Source: an uncultured Muribaculaceae bacterium (lineage in GTDB: Bacteria > Bacteroidota > Bacteroidia > Bacteroidales > Muribaculaceae). From it: a stretch of DNA of 42,198 nucleotides. The notes below the pieces were generated by a model. That model ran no database searches. It saw only the letters and a list, made by a program, of their open reading frames with translations, and was not told the origin of the DNA. A program made the translations under genes and the position numbers. The stretch lies in NCBI GenBank assembly GCA_910584495.1, contig CAJUAR010000018.1:1-42198 (forward strand), in the 5' to 3' direction. Within the stretch, counting starts at the first letter, position 1. Every line of letters starts with the position of its first letter. Shown piece by piece: positions 32,123 to 40,486 of this stretch.

Positions 32123-34759
32123 TCAGAGGAGTTTGCGGCGTTTGATTTCGGAGAAAGCCGCACTCAGTAGGAGCAAATAGATGAGCGACACACATGCATA
32201 TGCCACGTTTGAGCTGGTGTGGATAGACTGCGGGTCGAAGGTCATTACAATAGTCGAATCGCCTGTCGGCAGCTCTATGGCGCGAAGCACATAGTTGACG
32301 CGTGCAAGCGGGGTTTCCTTGCCGTTGACAGTGGCGTGCCACCCCCATGGGAAGTACACTTCGGAGAACACGCCCACGCCGCCGTTGGCCGTGGTGGCAT
32401 GATAGGTCAGACGGTTGGGGCTGTAGGAGGTGAGGTATATCGAATCGCCGGGAGCAAGCGCCGGAGCCTGGCCGGGGAGGGCATGGGCAAATCGTCGGTC
32501 GGCCACAGCCTGATGGGTGAGGTCGAGCTGCGAGGCATCGAGGGCTGCCATTTCGGCATCGGCATTGTCCACCCATGCGAGGCTGTCGACAAGCCACGCG
32601 TTGCCAAGTGCATGATTGTTGCGGATGAGAGGGGCCTGGGCATCGCCCGTAATCACATAGCGGGCATTGAGCATGTCGGCCACACGGTAGGCTGTGCGCA
32701 GACGGCGGGCTATGTCGGCATAGGCGGGGTCGTCGAGCTGGGGGTCGTCGGGGAAGAAGCCCATCTGAAGCATGGGCATCATCTTGCGCTGAATCAGGTC
32801 GTCGTAGCGGCTCAGCTTGGCAGCATGGTATCCGCCTATTGTCTTGTGGAAATAGGAGCGGTCGGCCTGGAAGAAGCCCGGCAGGTCGAGCACACGGTAG
32901 TGGCTTGTCGTGTCGGCCATGATTGCGCGGTCGAAATTGTCAGGTTCCAGTACGATTTCGCCTGTCGGGGTGCCGGTGGTGAAGGAGCTGTGCGACACAT
33001 ATCGTTTGTCGAGCGTATAGAGGTCGCCGAGCACGAACGCTCCTATGGCGGCAAGGGTGAGGCCGCGTTTGATAGTGCCCATAAAGAAGAGCGCGAGCAC
33101 GCCTGCGGCAATGAGCAGGAACATGAGCGAGCGCAAGCCGTCGGCACGCACCATGCCATAGCGCAAGTCCTCGACGGCACGGACGTTGTCGGGATTGGAG
33201 AACGAATATTGGTAGAGGAGCTGGTTGATTTGCTGGTCGCCGGCTCCCTGCGATTTGCCATATTGCGCTACTTGTTCCTGGATTGCGGCGATTGATTGTT
33301 TGTCATTGTTGGTAATGGCGCTGCCAAACACCGATGGGGCAGCAACAGCCAGCAGGCATACTGCCGCCGGAAAGCCAAAGCCTGCGGCCAGGGCTTTGCC
33401 GTGTCGACTGAGGGCTTCGTGTCCGGCTTCGACAAGCTGCGCAAGGCATAGCATTGCGAGAAGCGGCATGGTGAATTCAGCCACTACGAGTATACTCTCC
33501 ACGGCTCGGAACTTGTTGTAGAGCGGGAAATTGTATATCATAAAGTCGGTCAGCCCTTCGGCGTTGCGCCCTAAGGCGAGAAGAACCGACATTATGGTGC
33601 CGGCAACGAGGGCCCATTTGAGAGGTCCGCGCACCACAAAGCAGCCTGTGAGGAAGAGGGCAAATATGATGATACCTGCATACACCGGTCCGTTGGTGCC
33701 TTCCGAATCGTTGAAATATTGGCTCATGTAGCCGATGATGGGCGAGGACTGGGCGTATTCGGCGGCATCATCGAGGCGGTCGAGGCCCATGGGTGTCATT
33801 TGGCCGCCTTCGGGGCGTGCGCTGGCACCGCCTTTGATGTTGGGCACAATGAGGGAGAACATTTCCGCACGGCCGTAGCTCCAGCCCACAATCTGCTCTC
33901 GCGGCATGCCGCCGGTGGGCCGCTCTGCCGGGGACTGTGCATCATCGGTTCGCTCGGGTGTTAGCTCCGATTGCGAACGTTTTGTTTCTTTGGCGTATTC
34001 GTATGTGTTGTAGAGCGATGGAGCGTTTGCCCCGAGGGCAAGAGCCCCGGCTCCAAGGGCGAGGCCGCAGGCTTTTAGCCAATTACGCACCGTATGGCGG
34101 CGTATGGCATCGATAAGGTAGCACACTGCCATGATGGCCATGAGAAGGCCGAAATAGTAGGTCATTTGCGGATGGTTGGCGTTGAGCTGCATCATGGCAA
34201 ATAGGGCCAGAATGGCCGTGCCTGTCCATCTGTGCCCGCGGAACAGGAGCAAAAAACCACCTATTGTCGGCGGAATATATGCCAGAGCTACGAATTTCCA
34301 GATGTGACCGGCTCCGATGATGATGATGAAGTAGGAAGAGAATCCCCATGCCACAGCCCCGATGAGGGCATAGTACCACCGCATGCGCAGGCAGTAGAGC
34401 AAAATGAGGAAGCCGAACATCATCATAAACAGCAGGTTGGACGGAGCCGGAAGGCCGAGGCCGTAGACTGCGTTTATCCAGTTGAACAAGCTGTTCGAAG
34501 GATAGGAGGGCGCAATTTGAAAGGTGGGCATACCTCCGAAGAGCGAGTTTGTCCACAGGGCTTTTTCTCCGGTTTGCTGCTCGAATGTCTGTGCTTCGTG
34601 GCCGTTTGCAGCCCCCTGCTGCATATCGGGTTGCTGGAGGCTGTTGTGGTCGAAATTGTCGGGGTAGAAAAAAGCGAGTGCCAGCAGGGCCAAGACCACT
34701 ACCGACACGCCGAAGCCCCACACTTGTGGGCGCTTGAGAAAATCCACTATTTTATTCAT
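32123..34759 (-). CDS. YfhO family multi-spanning membrane protein
   Basis: This is a large inner-membrane protein of 878 residues with about 12-14 membrane segments and a C-terminal extracytoplasmic domain. YfhO proteins are related in fold to GT-C glycosyltransferases; in Gram-positive bacteria they glycosylate teichoic acids, while the role in Bacteroidetes is not established. Early landmarks are FFYPDNFDHNSLQQPD and ALWTNSLFGGMPTFQI, with an acidic/aromatic loop before membrane helix 2. Later ones are GFSSYFIIIIGAGHIWK, LNANHPQMTYYFGLL and ILVVAEFTMPLLAML. The soluble end contains VYFPWGWHATVNGKETPLARV, a beta-rich domain usual in the family. It lies 10 bases downstream of a beta-barrel protein gene. 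Confidence 0.88.
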   Translation of the reverse strand: MNKIVDFLKRPQVWGFGVSVVVLALLALAFFYPDNFDHNSLQQPDMQQGAANGHEAQTFEQQTGEKALWTNSLFGGMPTFQIAPSYPSNSLFNWINAVYGLGLPAPSNLLFMMMFGFLILLYCLRMRWYYALIGAVAWGFSSYFIIIIGAGHIWKFVALAYIPPTIGGFLLLFRGHRWTGTAILALFAMMQLNANHPQMTYYFGLLMAIMAVCYLIDAIRRHTVRNWLKACGLALGAGALALGANAPSLYNTYEYAKETKRSQSELTPERTDDAQSPAERPTGGMPREQIVGWSYGRAEMFSLIVPNIKGGASARPEGGQMTPMGLDRLDDAAEYAQSSPIIGYMSQYFNDSEGTNGPVYAGIIIFALFLTGCFVVRGPLKWALVAGTIMSVLLALGRNAEGLTDFMIYNFPLYNKFRAVESILVVAEFTMPLLAMLCLAQLVEAGHEALSRHGKALAAGFGFPAAVCLLAVAAPSVFGSAITNNDKQSIAAIQEQVAQYGKSQGAGDQQINQLLYQYSFSNPDNVRAVEDLRYGMVRADGLRSLMFLLIAAGVLALFFMGTIKRGLTLAAIGAFVLGDLYTLDKRYVSHSSFTTGTPTGEIVLEPDNFDRAIMADTTSHYRVLDLPGFFQADRSYFHKTIGGYHAAKLSRYDDLIQRKMMPMLQMGFFPDDPQLDDPAYADIARRLRTAYRVADMLNARYVITGDAQAPLIRNNHALGNAWLVDSLAWVDNADAEMAALDASQLDLTHQAVADRRFAHALPGQAPALAPGDSIYLTSYSPNRLTYHATTANGGVGVFSEVYFPWGWHATVNGKETPLARVNYVLRAIELPTGDSTIVMTFDPQSIHTSSNVAYACVSLIYLLLLSAAFSEIKRRKLL

Positions 34760-34769
34760 TGTTCACAAA

Positions 34770-35408
34770 TCAGAAGAAGTAAGCCACACGGAAGGAGAGC
34801 TGGCGGCTCTTTGCGCTTTGGTTGTCGAGCTTGCGGGTTTTGGCAATATAAGTCATGCCCCACGTGTATTGGGCCGAGACTTGCCAACGTTTCCAAAGCT
34901 CCACGCCACCGCCAAAGGTGAGCCCCAGATCGCCACCGCTATATTTATAGGGATTAGGAGCACCGTTTGCACCTTTTATAGAACCGTGAGCAACGGTGAT
35001 GTTGAAGTCAGGACCGCCATAGATGAAGGGGGCTATATAGTCCTCAATGCCATTAAGACGTGTCCATTTAAACCGCAGGTGGAAGGGAATGAGCATGTTG
35101 TGTATGGCTACATTCTCGTTTCCAAATCCGTCGGCCTGCCATATTTTGCGCGTGCCAAGGTCGGTCTTGGCGCCCTGCATGTTGTAGAGCAGCCCGAAAT
35201 CGATACCGAATCCAATGCCGGGAAACATCATCTCAGCCATGACACCGGCCTGGAAACCGACGGTTTTGCTCACAGGGAACAAGTCTTGTTTGAATTGGAG
35301 GTCGTTTACCGACACCCCGATGACGGGGGCATATCTGAACTGTGCCGCTGCCGGGAGGGCAATCACCAGCATGGCAAGGGCGAGCACAAGGGCTGAAATT
35401 TGTTTCAT
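34770..35408 (-). CDS. Outer-membrane beta-barrel protein (PorT/OmpX-like fold)
   Basis: This exported 212-residue protein starts at MKQISALVLALAMLVIALPAAAQ, a signal peptide ending AAAQ. The mature part is a small beta-barrel: alternating strands such as VIGVSVNDLQFKQDL, GFQAGVMAEMMFPGIG, FGIDFGLLYNMQGAK, IPFHLRFKWTRL, DYIAPFIYGGPDFNI, LGLTFGGGVELWKR and VSAQYTWGMTYIA, ending in the aromatic FRVAYFF typical of outer-membrane barrels. It resembles the outer_membrane_beta-barrel/PorT-like proteins of Bacteroidetes; a specific job in type IX secretion is not implied. It is the first gene of a unit with YfhO and the GFGIHSPFA-family protein. Confidence 0.82.
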   Translation of the reverse strand: MKQISALVLALAMLVIALPAAAQFRYAPVIGVSVNDLQFKQDLFPVSKTVGFQAGVMAEMMFPGIGFGIDFGLLYNMQGAKTDLGTRKIWQADGFGNENVAIHNMLIPFHLRFKWTRLNGIEDYIAPFIYGGPDFNITVAHGSIKGANGAPNPYKYSGGDLGLTFGGGVELWKRWQVSAQYTWGMTYIAKTRKLDNQSAKSRQLSFRVAYFF

Positions 35409-35434
35409 TTTTCTTTGTCGTTGCGTTGTAGACT

Positions 35435-35443
35435 GCAAAGTTA
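35435..35443 (-). promoter_or_regulatory. -7 element upstream of the beta-barrel/YfhO unit
   Basis: Minus strand TAACTTTGC, 26 bases before ATG 35408. The upstream element is not clear. The gap 35409-35729 (321 bases) otherwise holds the plus-strand promoter at 35672-35702 and AT-rich sequence. Confidence 0.45.
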
Positions 35444-35671
35444 ATGAAATTCTGCGAAAAACACTCCTCGCAGCCTTGTAGATAGACCAAAATTTCATAA
35501 TATTCACAATTCGCCGGGAAGTCTTGTTGCCATTCCAACGCATCGAGCAACTGTGGTGTCGTGACAATTGTATATTTTTTGCTTCTGGTTTCTCTCATCG
35601 TTCTTCTCCATTTGGTTATGACTTGAGCTATGCTCTAAACTTTTATTCAATCTCAAAACATACTCTATGAC

Positions 35672-35702
35672 TTTGCTATTTCAAATTTTATTTCTAACTT
35701 GC
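35672..35702 (+). promoter_or_regulatory. Promoter of the TPR/HTH regulator gene
   Basis: TTTG (35672-35675), 19 bases, then TAACTTGC (35695-35702), a variant -7 element shared with the C25 protease gene. Confidence 0.5.
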
Positions 35703-35717
35703 AGGCGAAAACTAAAA
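35688..35717 (+). repeat. 30-bp promoter/leader repeat, copy 1
   Basis: Bases 35688-35717 match 38057-38086 at 28 of 30 positions, covering the -7 element and the first bases of the leader (TTATTTCTAACTTGCAG, one mismatch, CGAAAAC, one mismatch, AAAA). The second copy precedes the C25 protease. Confidence 0.7.
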
Positions 35718-35729
35718 AACGTCTAACCC

Positions 35730-36929
35730 ATGATGTTTCGCCTTGGCACCATTATAGCATCAATCCTCTTCCTCTTGGCATGTTGTACCCACCGCACGAC
35801 GGACGGGCGATTGGTGCGCATTGCAGCCGAGGTGTCTGCGTCGCCAAACGAGGCCTTGGCCGCACTCGACAGCATCGACACTCGTTCGCTCCCCGATGCT
35901 GACCGCCATTTCTACGACCTTCTGACCATTAAAGCGCGCGACAAGGCATATATCACCCACGAATCGGACAGTCTGATTCTCGACGTGGTTAAATACTACT
36001 CAACCAATAGTAACGACACCGTCTATCCCGAAGCCCTATACTACGGTGGCCGCGTCTACAGCGACCTGGGCGACTATCCCACAGCATTGGACTATTTCCA
36101 AAAAGCTCTTAACCAGATTGACGGAAGTGAACAAGAACATACCGACCTGAAAGGATGTGTCCTGAGCCAGACTGCACGATTATTAAACAGCTTGCGTCTT
36201 TATTCTCAAGCCGTTCCATATTTGACGAAAGCTTTGGCAATCGATTCTGTCAAATGTGATACCTTCAATCTGGCTTATGACAATGAACTTTTGGGAGCAA
36301 TCTATTTACATCAGGGTGATGGTACCACGGCAGAAAAATATTTCAGACAGGCAAGCCGGTGGGCAAGCTATCTGAAACCGCGCGATATGGCACACATGCA
36401 GATGTATATGGCAGCAACCAAGCTGCTGCAAAAAGATATTGATTCGGCTCTCATACTGATTCGGGTTGTGCCGTCGAATGTGCGCCCCATACATCAAAAT
36501 TTGGCGTATGCCTATGCCTCCGACATTTATTTGGCTGCCGGTGTCAAGGATAGCGCCTATTTTTATGCCGACAAACTTATCCACAGTTCCAGGAAGAATA
36601 ACCGCAAAAACGGATATCGCAATCTTTTTTCAGACAAACTGTTCAACCTAATTCCTACTGATTCACTCCCTGTTTTCACAAAGGACTATTTCCTAACAAT
36701 GGAAGCATACTACAATAGCCATGAGAACGAACATGCGATACTCCAAAACACATTCTACAACTACAGAATACATCAGCGAGAACGTCAAAATGCAGAACGT
36801 CGCGCCATTGAATTCTCTTATTACATTGGTATTCTGATTCTTATTGTATTAGTAAGTGTGATTGTCATACTATTTTTGAAATATAGGAAAAAGAAATTAC
36901 TGGCAGAACTTCAATCAACCATTCTTTAA
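35730..36929 (+). pseudogene. TPR-containing membrane regulator, N-terminal part (ends at an in-frame stop)
   Basis: 399 residues. It begins with a lipoprotein-like signal (MFRLGTIIASILFLLACC, Cys at 18-19). TPR-type helical repeats span about 30-300 (YPEALYYGGRVYSDLGDY, ALDYFQKALNQID, AVPYLTKALAID, AIYLHQGDGTTAEKYFRQA). A membrane segment lies at about 365-387 (YYIGILILIVLVSVIVILFL), then a short basic stretch that leads into a coiled coil. A TAA at 36927-36929 interrupts the frame, and the same frame then continues into the downstream piece with coiled-coil and helix-turn-helix. In Bacteroidetes, proteins of this plan are single polypeptides, so this is a broken gene, unless the truncated TPR protein acts on its own. 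Confidence 0.75.
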
Positions 36930-37441
36930 CTTGAAGACTTGCAACATTCCTTGGCTTCCTCTGCCACAACTACCGAACCGGCTCCGATAAACAATGTCGA
37001 GACAAAGTCGGTATCCGAACTCGACACACTGAAAGCGAGACTGGATGATCAAATCAGCAAATTGGAAAAACACATCATCAATAAAGCACCTGTGTCATCA
37101 GTTCTCCTAAATTCTGATATTCTCAAGAAAATAAACAAATTCATTCTCGATGGCAAAACCATAGCTGACAGCAGCCCTCTTTGGAATGAACTCGAACAGA
37201 CAGTTCTTGGCGCTTCTCCCCATTTCAAAGAACATCTTCAACTTCTCATAGGACAGAATCTCAAGACACCCGACTATAATCTTGTCCTACTTATCAGGTG
37301 CGGAATTTCACCTGCACAGTTGGCAATTCTTCTTGGAAGGACCAAAATACGATATCTTATCGTCGCAAACACCTGTGCGAAATGGTGCTCGGCAGAGAAA
37401 TCGATGGTAAATTCTTCGATGATATAATTCGTTGTATATAA
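36930..37441 (+). pseudogene. TPR-membrane regulator, C-terminal coiled-coil and helix-turn-helix part (frameshifted)
   Basis: This continues the previous reading frame after its stop codon. A coiled-coil region (ELDTLKARLDDQISKLEKHI) is followed by a helical domain (PLWNELEQTVLGASPHF) and a LuxR-like helix-turn-helix (LVLLIRCGISPAQLAILLGRTK). At A4 (37344-37347) the frame is lost. With one more A it would read NTISYRRKHLCEMVLGREID and end normally at TAA 37439-37441. The uncorrected frame ends at 37427. A stop codon plus a frameshift indicates inactivation. The complete protein would have about 570 residues and would couple a periplasmic TPR sensor to cytoplasmic DNA binding. The ATG at 36939 is a possible restart. 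Confidence 0.75.
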
Positions 37442-37527
37442 GAAATTTTGCGGAATGGTTAGGTAAAAAGTAAGGTACGGAAAAAGAACGGAAAGCACTT
37501 TTCGAACTTTTTTCGAACCAAATTCTA

Positions 37528-37558
37528 TTGTGCAAGGACAGTTTGCAGTTAACTTTGC
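37528..37558 (+). promoter_or_regulatory. Promoter of the DUF3244-like gene
   Basis: TTG (37528-37530), 19 bases, then TAACTTTGC (37550-37558). It gives a leader of about 20 bases to ATG 37584 and rules out the longer reading from 37530. Confidence 0.6.
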
Positions 37559-37583
37559 CGCAAACAAACCTAAAACCAATCTT

Positions 37584-37970
37584 ATGAAGAAACGACATTT
37601 TCTCTTTTTGCTTCTACTGGGTGTTGCAATAGTCATGCCTTTGGTATGTTTCAGCCAAGTTGCGACCATCAGATTATCCTTTACATCTCAGCTTGATCAC
37701 AACGATGAAAGTGAGTTCGGACATCGAATACCGCCCAAACCGATCACGGCAACTATTGATTTTGCCTACGGTACTATTTCAACATCTCAATCGATAGAAG
37801 ATGTTGAATCTTATGAAATCTGGGATGAAACACAGAGCGTCATGCTTTATGCCGGCGATGATGAGTATGAATTTGTCAGCGCCCTATCCCAAATCAATCA
37901 GAATGTTACTATTGCCTTAGTTACACATTCATATACCCTTACAGGCTGGCTGAACGCAGATAGCCTATAG
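37584..37970 (+). CDS. Exported DUF3244-like small protein
   Basis: 128 residues with a clear signal peptide (MKKRHFLFLLLLGVAIVMPLVCFSQ, about 1-24 as a region). The mature part is all-beta and resembles DUF3244, a family of small exported Bacteroidetes proteins: a RIPPKPITATID segment, a turn, YEIWDETQSVMLYAG, then NVTIALVTHSYTLTGWLN. In some Bacteroidales DUF3244-type proteins lie next to secreted cysteine proteases and are suspected inhibitors or chaperones. Here a C25 protease gene starts 126 bases downstream, so a similar relation is possible but unproven. It has its own promoter and a palindromic region after its stop codon. Confidence 0.65.
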   Translation: MKKRHFLFLLLLGVAIVMPLVCFSQVATIRLSFTSQLDHNDESEFGHRIPPKPITATIDFAYGTISTSQSIEDVESYEIWDETQSVMLYAGDDEYEFVSALSQINQNVTIALVTHSYTLTGWLNADSL

Positions 37971-37978
37971 CCCTATAA

Positions 37979-38007
37979 GATGAGACTCTAATCATCTGAC
38001 GCGTCAG
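37979..38007. other. Paired inverted repeats between the DUF3244-like and C25 genes
   Basis: GATGA (37979-37983) pairs with TCATC (37992-37996), and CTGACGCGTCAG (37996-38007) is a perfect 12-bp palindrome. They lie 9 bases after the upstream stop codon and about 34 before the protease promoter. They could be a weak terminator or an operator. Confidence 0.35.
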
Positions 38008-38040
38008 TTTAGATTTTTACAATATTTTTGTCAAAAAAAC

Positions 38041-38071
38041 TTGCAAGTTACGAATCTTATTTCTAACTTGC
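38041..38071 (+). promoter_or_regulatory. Promoter of the C25 protease operon, with leader repeat copy 2
   Basis: TTGC (38041-38044), exactly 19 bases, then TAACTTGC (38064-38071). Bases 38057-38086 repeat the promoter/leader found at 35688-35717. The start codon follows at 38096. Confidence 0.55.
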
Positions 38072-38095
38072 AGCCGAAAACCAAAATCTAATCCA

Positions 38096-40483
38096 ATGAA
38101 CAGATTTGTTCTACTCATTTCCACTTTTGTAATACTCTTTTCGGGTATTGCAAACTTCACGAAGGCAGAGAATGTTACAATCACTTTCAATGAAAGTGAC
38201 TTCATTTTCACCCGTGATGACAACGGTGCCGTCGAAATTTCATCGTACAAACTTTCACCTTTGTATGACAATAACGACGCTCCGGGCTTGCCCTACATTA
38301 TGAAAGACGTGGCTGTGCCAAGCGGCCAAATCTGCCGCAATGTCAGCGCAAGCTACTCCAAAAGGCTCATTATGAGCGATGTCGACATTGCACCGAATCC
38401 ACTGGTGTTCACCACGGACTATACGGGGCCGATTCCGCGAGACCGAGTTGCCGTGTGCTCCGACAGCATCTATCCCGCTTCAATCTGTGAGTACACGGGC
38501 AAGAGCAATTGGAGCAGCTTCAACTCTCTGTATCTCCGCACTTGTCCTTTCATCTACAATGTGCGGGAGAAAAATCTATATTTTATAGATTCGATGGACG
38601 TTACCGTTGAAACCGAGGAGGAATCCGCCGAACCACAAGTCCGAAAAGTGAGGCCAAACTTCGAAATCGAGGAGATGGCCTACAGCCGCCTTGTCAATCC
38701 AACAGCGGTGAAAGCTCCACGAAAAGCTGAAAAGGAAATTACACTCACACCTTCTGAACGGATTGAATATGTGATAATAACGAACGAAGCCCTGCGGGCG
38801 TCGTTCGAGCCTCTTGCCAAGTGGAAGAAGACAAAAGGTGTACCGTCGAAAATCATCACAATGGAGGAGATCGAAGAACAATATACCGGCGACCGCCCCC
38901 AGATGAAACTCAAAAACTGTCTTTATGATCTTTATCAAAACAAAGGATTGAAATACGTGCTGCTCGGCGGCGATGGTTCTGTTGTGCCTATTCAGGGGTG
39001 CTATGTTGAAGCACCAAGCACTTATGATTTCGAAGATAATGAACAAAAGCATGTCGAATATAGTATGCCTACAGACTTATTCTATGCATGTTTAAAGGGA
39101 AACCTTGATTGGAACAAACGAAAAGATTCCATTATTGGTGACTATTTCTACGATGGAGTTGATTTAAATCCTATGATTTATGTAACACGAGTTCCCATTA
39201 ATAAGGCTTTTTATGCAAATCCATTTGCGCAAAAAATAATAAATTACGAACTGGCACCACAGTATACACATTCTTTCTTAATCGGAGGATGCCACATGTC
39301 AAAAAGAAAGAAAAATGTTGATAAAAGCGATGTTGAGTGCTGGGGCGATACAATGTATAGCAAACTAATTTCGCCATATTGGAATGGTAAACGATTTAAG
39401 TTTTATGATACAGGGACAGATTTTGAAGGCGGTGCGAATTATAATTTCATTGAAAGCAATATTGAAGAACAATTATCTAAGGATTATAACTTTGTCCAAA
39501 TCTCTACACATGGTTCTGAAACTATGTGGAGTGCATGTGATGATGGACAAAAAACATACTATAGTTCTATGAATGCTGGGCATACCGGGCAAGGAAATGG
39601 AAATATGATTATCACAACAACAGCGTGCACTACGAACGCTTTTGATAATTACTATATGTATGGTACTATTCCCAATGTTGCTTGTTTAGGAACTACACTT
39701 ATTCGGAATATAGCTCACGGCACAATCGCATATTTAGGATGTTCCAGAGCAGGATTCTTTTCAAGCAAAAATTTGGGTGAGAGTGTATCTGATTTTTCAT
39801 TTGATTATGAACAAAATTTTTATAGATATCTTTTTGCGGATTCGACACAAATAGATAAAAATTATGGAGTAATTGTAGCAAAGGCTAAAGCAGATTTAAT
39901 TTCTTCGTGTGGGGGGATTAAGTCATATAATAGATGGGTTCAATACGGTCTCAATCCACTTGGCGATCCGGAAATGCCAATATTCACTGCTCCACCAAGC
40001 ACATTTGATTCTATCACAGTTAGGGCCAATAAAGACAATCTATCAATAACAACAGGGGTGTCTGGCTGTCGAATCTGTGTGATGAGCGCAGATGATGAAG
40101 GCGAAAGCTTTTATAAAGTTTCATCTGATGTCGGTGGTGTGGTCATTCCCAATCCTCCTATGAACTGTAATATCTGTGTGACAAAACAAAATTACATACC
40201 AAAACAAATAAGTGTCAAATACATTCAAGATGAAACAATTTGCGGTGTAACTGACACTCAACAAATCACTGATAGGCTGAAAATATCAGCTGACGTTATG
40301 ACTATTGGAAACCAAGTAAACACCTGTCAAACCAGTGGCAACGTGATCTTCCATTCGGGACAAATCCATTTGGATTCCGATAATGTTACAATCGAATCGG
40401 GTACAACAATCAATACTAATGTTAATTTGCTTATTGGAAAAACAAATCTCAAATCGATACAAAATAACAAAAACAATCAATAA
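38096..40483 (+). CDS. Peptidase family C25 (gingipain-like) secreted protease without a type IX sorting domain
   Basis: 795 residues, exported cysteine protease. A signal peptide (MNRFVLLISTFVILFSGIA) precedes a propeptide-like region to about 215. The C25 catalytic domain is at about 220-630: YVIITNEALRASFEPLAKWK, KYVLLGGDGSVVPI, the catalytic His472 in QISTHGSETMW and Cys511 in TTTACTTNAFDN, and NPLGDPEMPIF closing the domain. An Ig-like domain follows, then a repetitive beta end (GNVIFHSGQIHLDSDNVTI) of the coat-hanger type. No C-terminal sorting domain is seen, so its route across the outer membrane is unclear. GC falls from about 45-57% before base 39000 to about 28-30% after, within the gene. 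It is followed after 3 bases by an S74/type IX protein. Confidence 0.87.
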   Translation: MNRFVLLISTFVILFSGIANFTKAENVTITFNESDFIFTRDDNGAVEISSYKLSPLYDNNDAPGLPYIMKDVAVPSGQICRNVSASYSKRLIMSDVDIAPNPLVFTTDYTGPIPRDRVAVCSDSIYPASICEYTGKSNWSSFNSLYLRTCPFIYNVREKNLYFIDSMDVTVETEEESAEPQVRKVRPNFEIEEMAYSRLVNPTAVKAPRKAEKEITLTPSERIEYVIITNEALRASFEPLAKWKKTKGVPSKIITMEEIEEQYTGDRPQMKLKNCLYDLYQNKGLKYVLLGGDGSVVPIQGCYVEAPSTYDFEDNEQKHVEYSMPTDLFYACLKGNLDWNKRKDSIIGDYFYDGVDLNPMIYVTRVPINKAFYANPFAQKIINYELAPQYTHSFLIGGCHMSKRKKNVDKSDVECWGDTMYSKLISPYWNGKRFKFYDTGTDFEGGANYNFIESNIEEQLSKDYNFVQISTHGSETMWSACDDGQKTYYSSMNAGHTGQGNGNMIITTTACTTNAFDNYYMYGTIPNVACLGTTLIRNIAHGTIAYLGCSRAGFFSSKNLGESVSDFSFDYEQNFYRYLFADSTQIDKNYGVIVAKAKADLISSCGGIKSYNRWVQYGLNPLGDPEMPIFTAPPSTFDSITVRANKDNLSITTGVSGCRICVMSADDEGESFYKVSSDVGGVVIPNPPMNCNICVTKQNYIPKQISVKYIQDETICGVTDTQQITDRLKISADVMTIGNQVNTCQTSGNVIFHSGQIHLDSDNVTIESGTTINTNVNLLIGKTNLKSIQNNKNNQ

Positions 40484-40486
40484 ATT

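Noticed and set aside
35409..35598. Minus-strand reading frame beginning MRETRSKKYTIV, running into the beta-barrel gene
   Set aside because: It overlaps the barrel gene by about 176 bases in another frame and contains that gene's promoter element. Its first 60 residues could be a relic, but nothing supports a gene.
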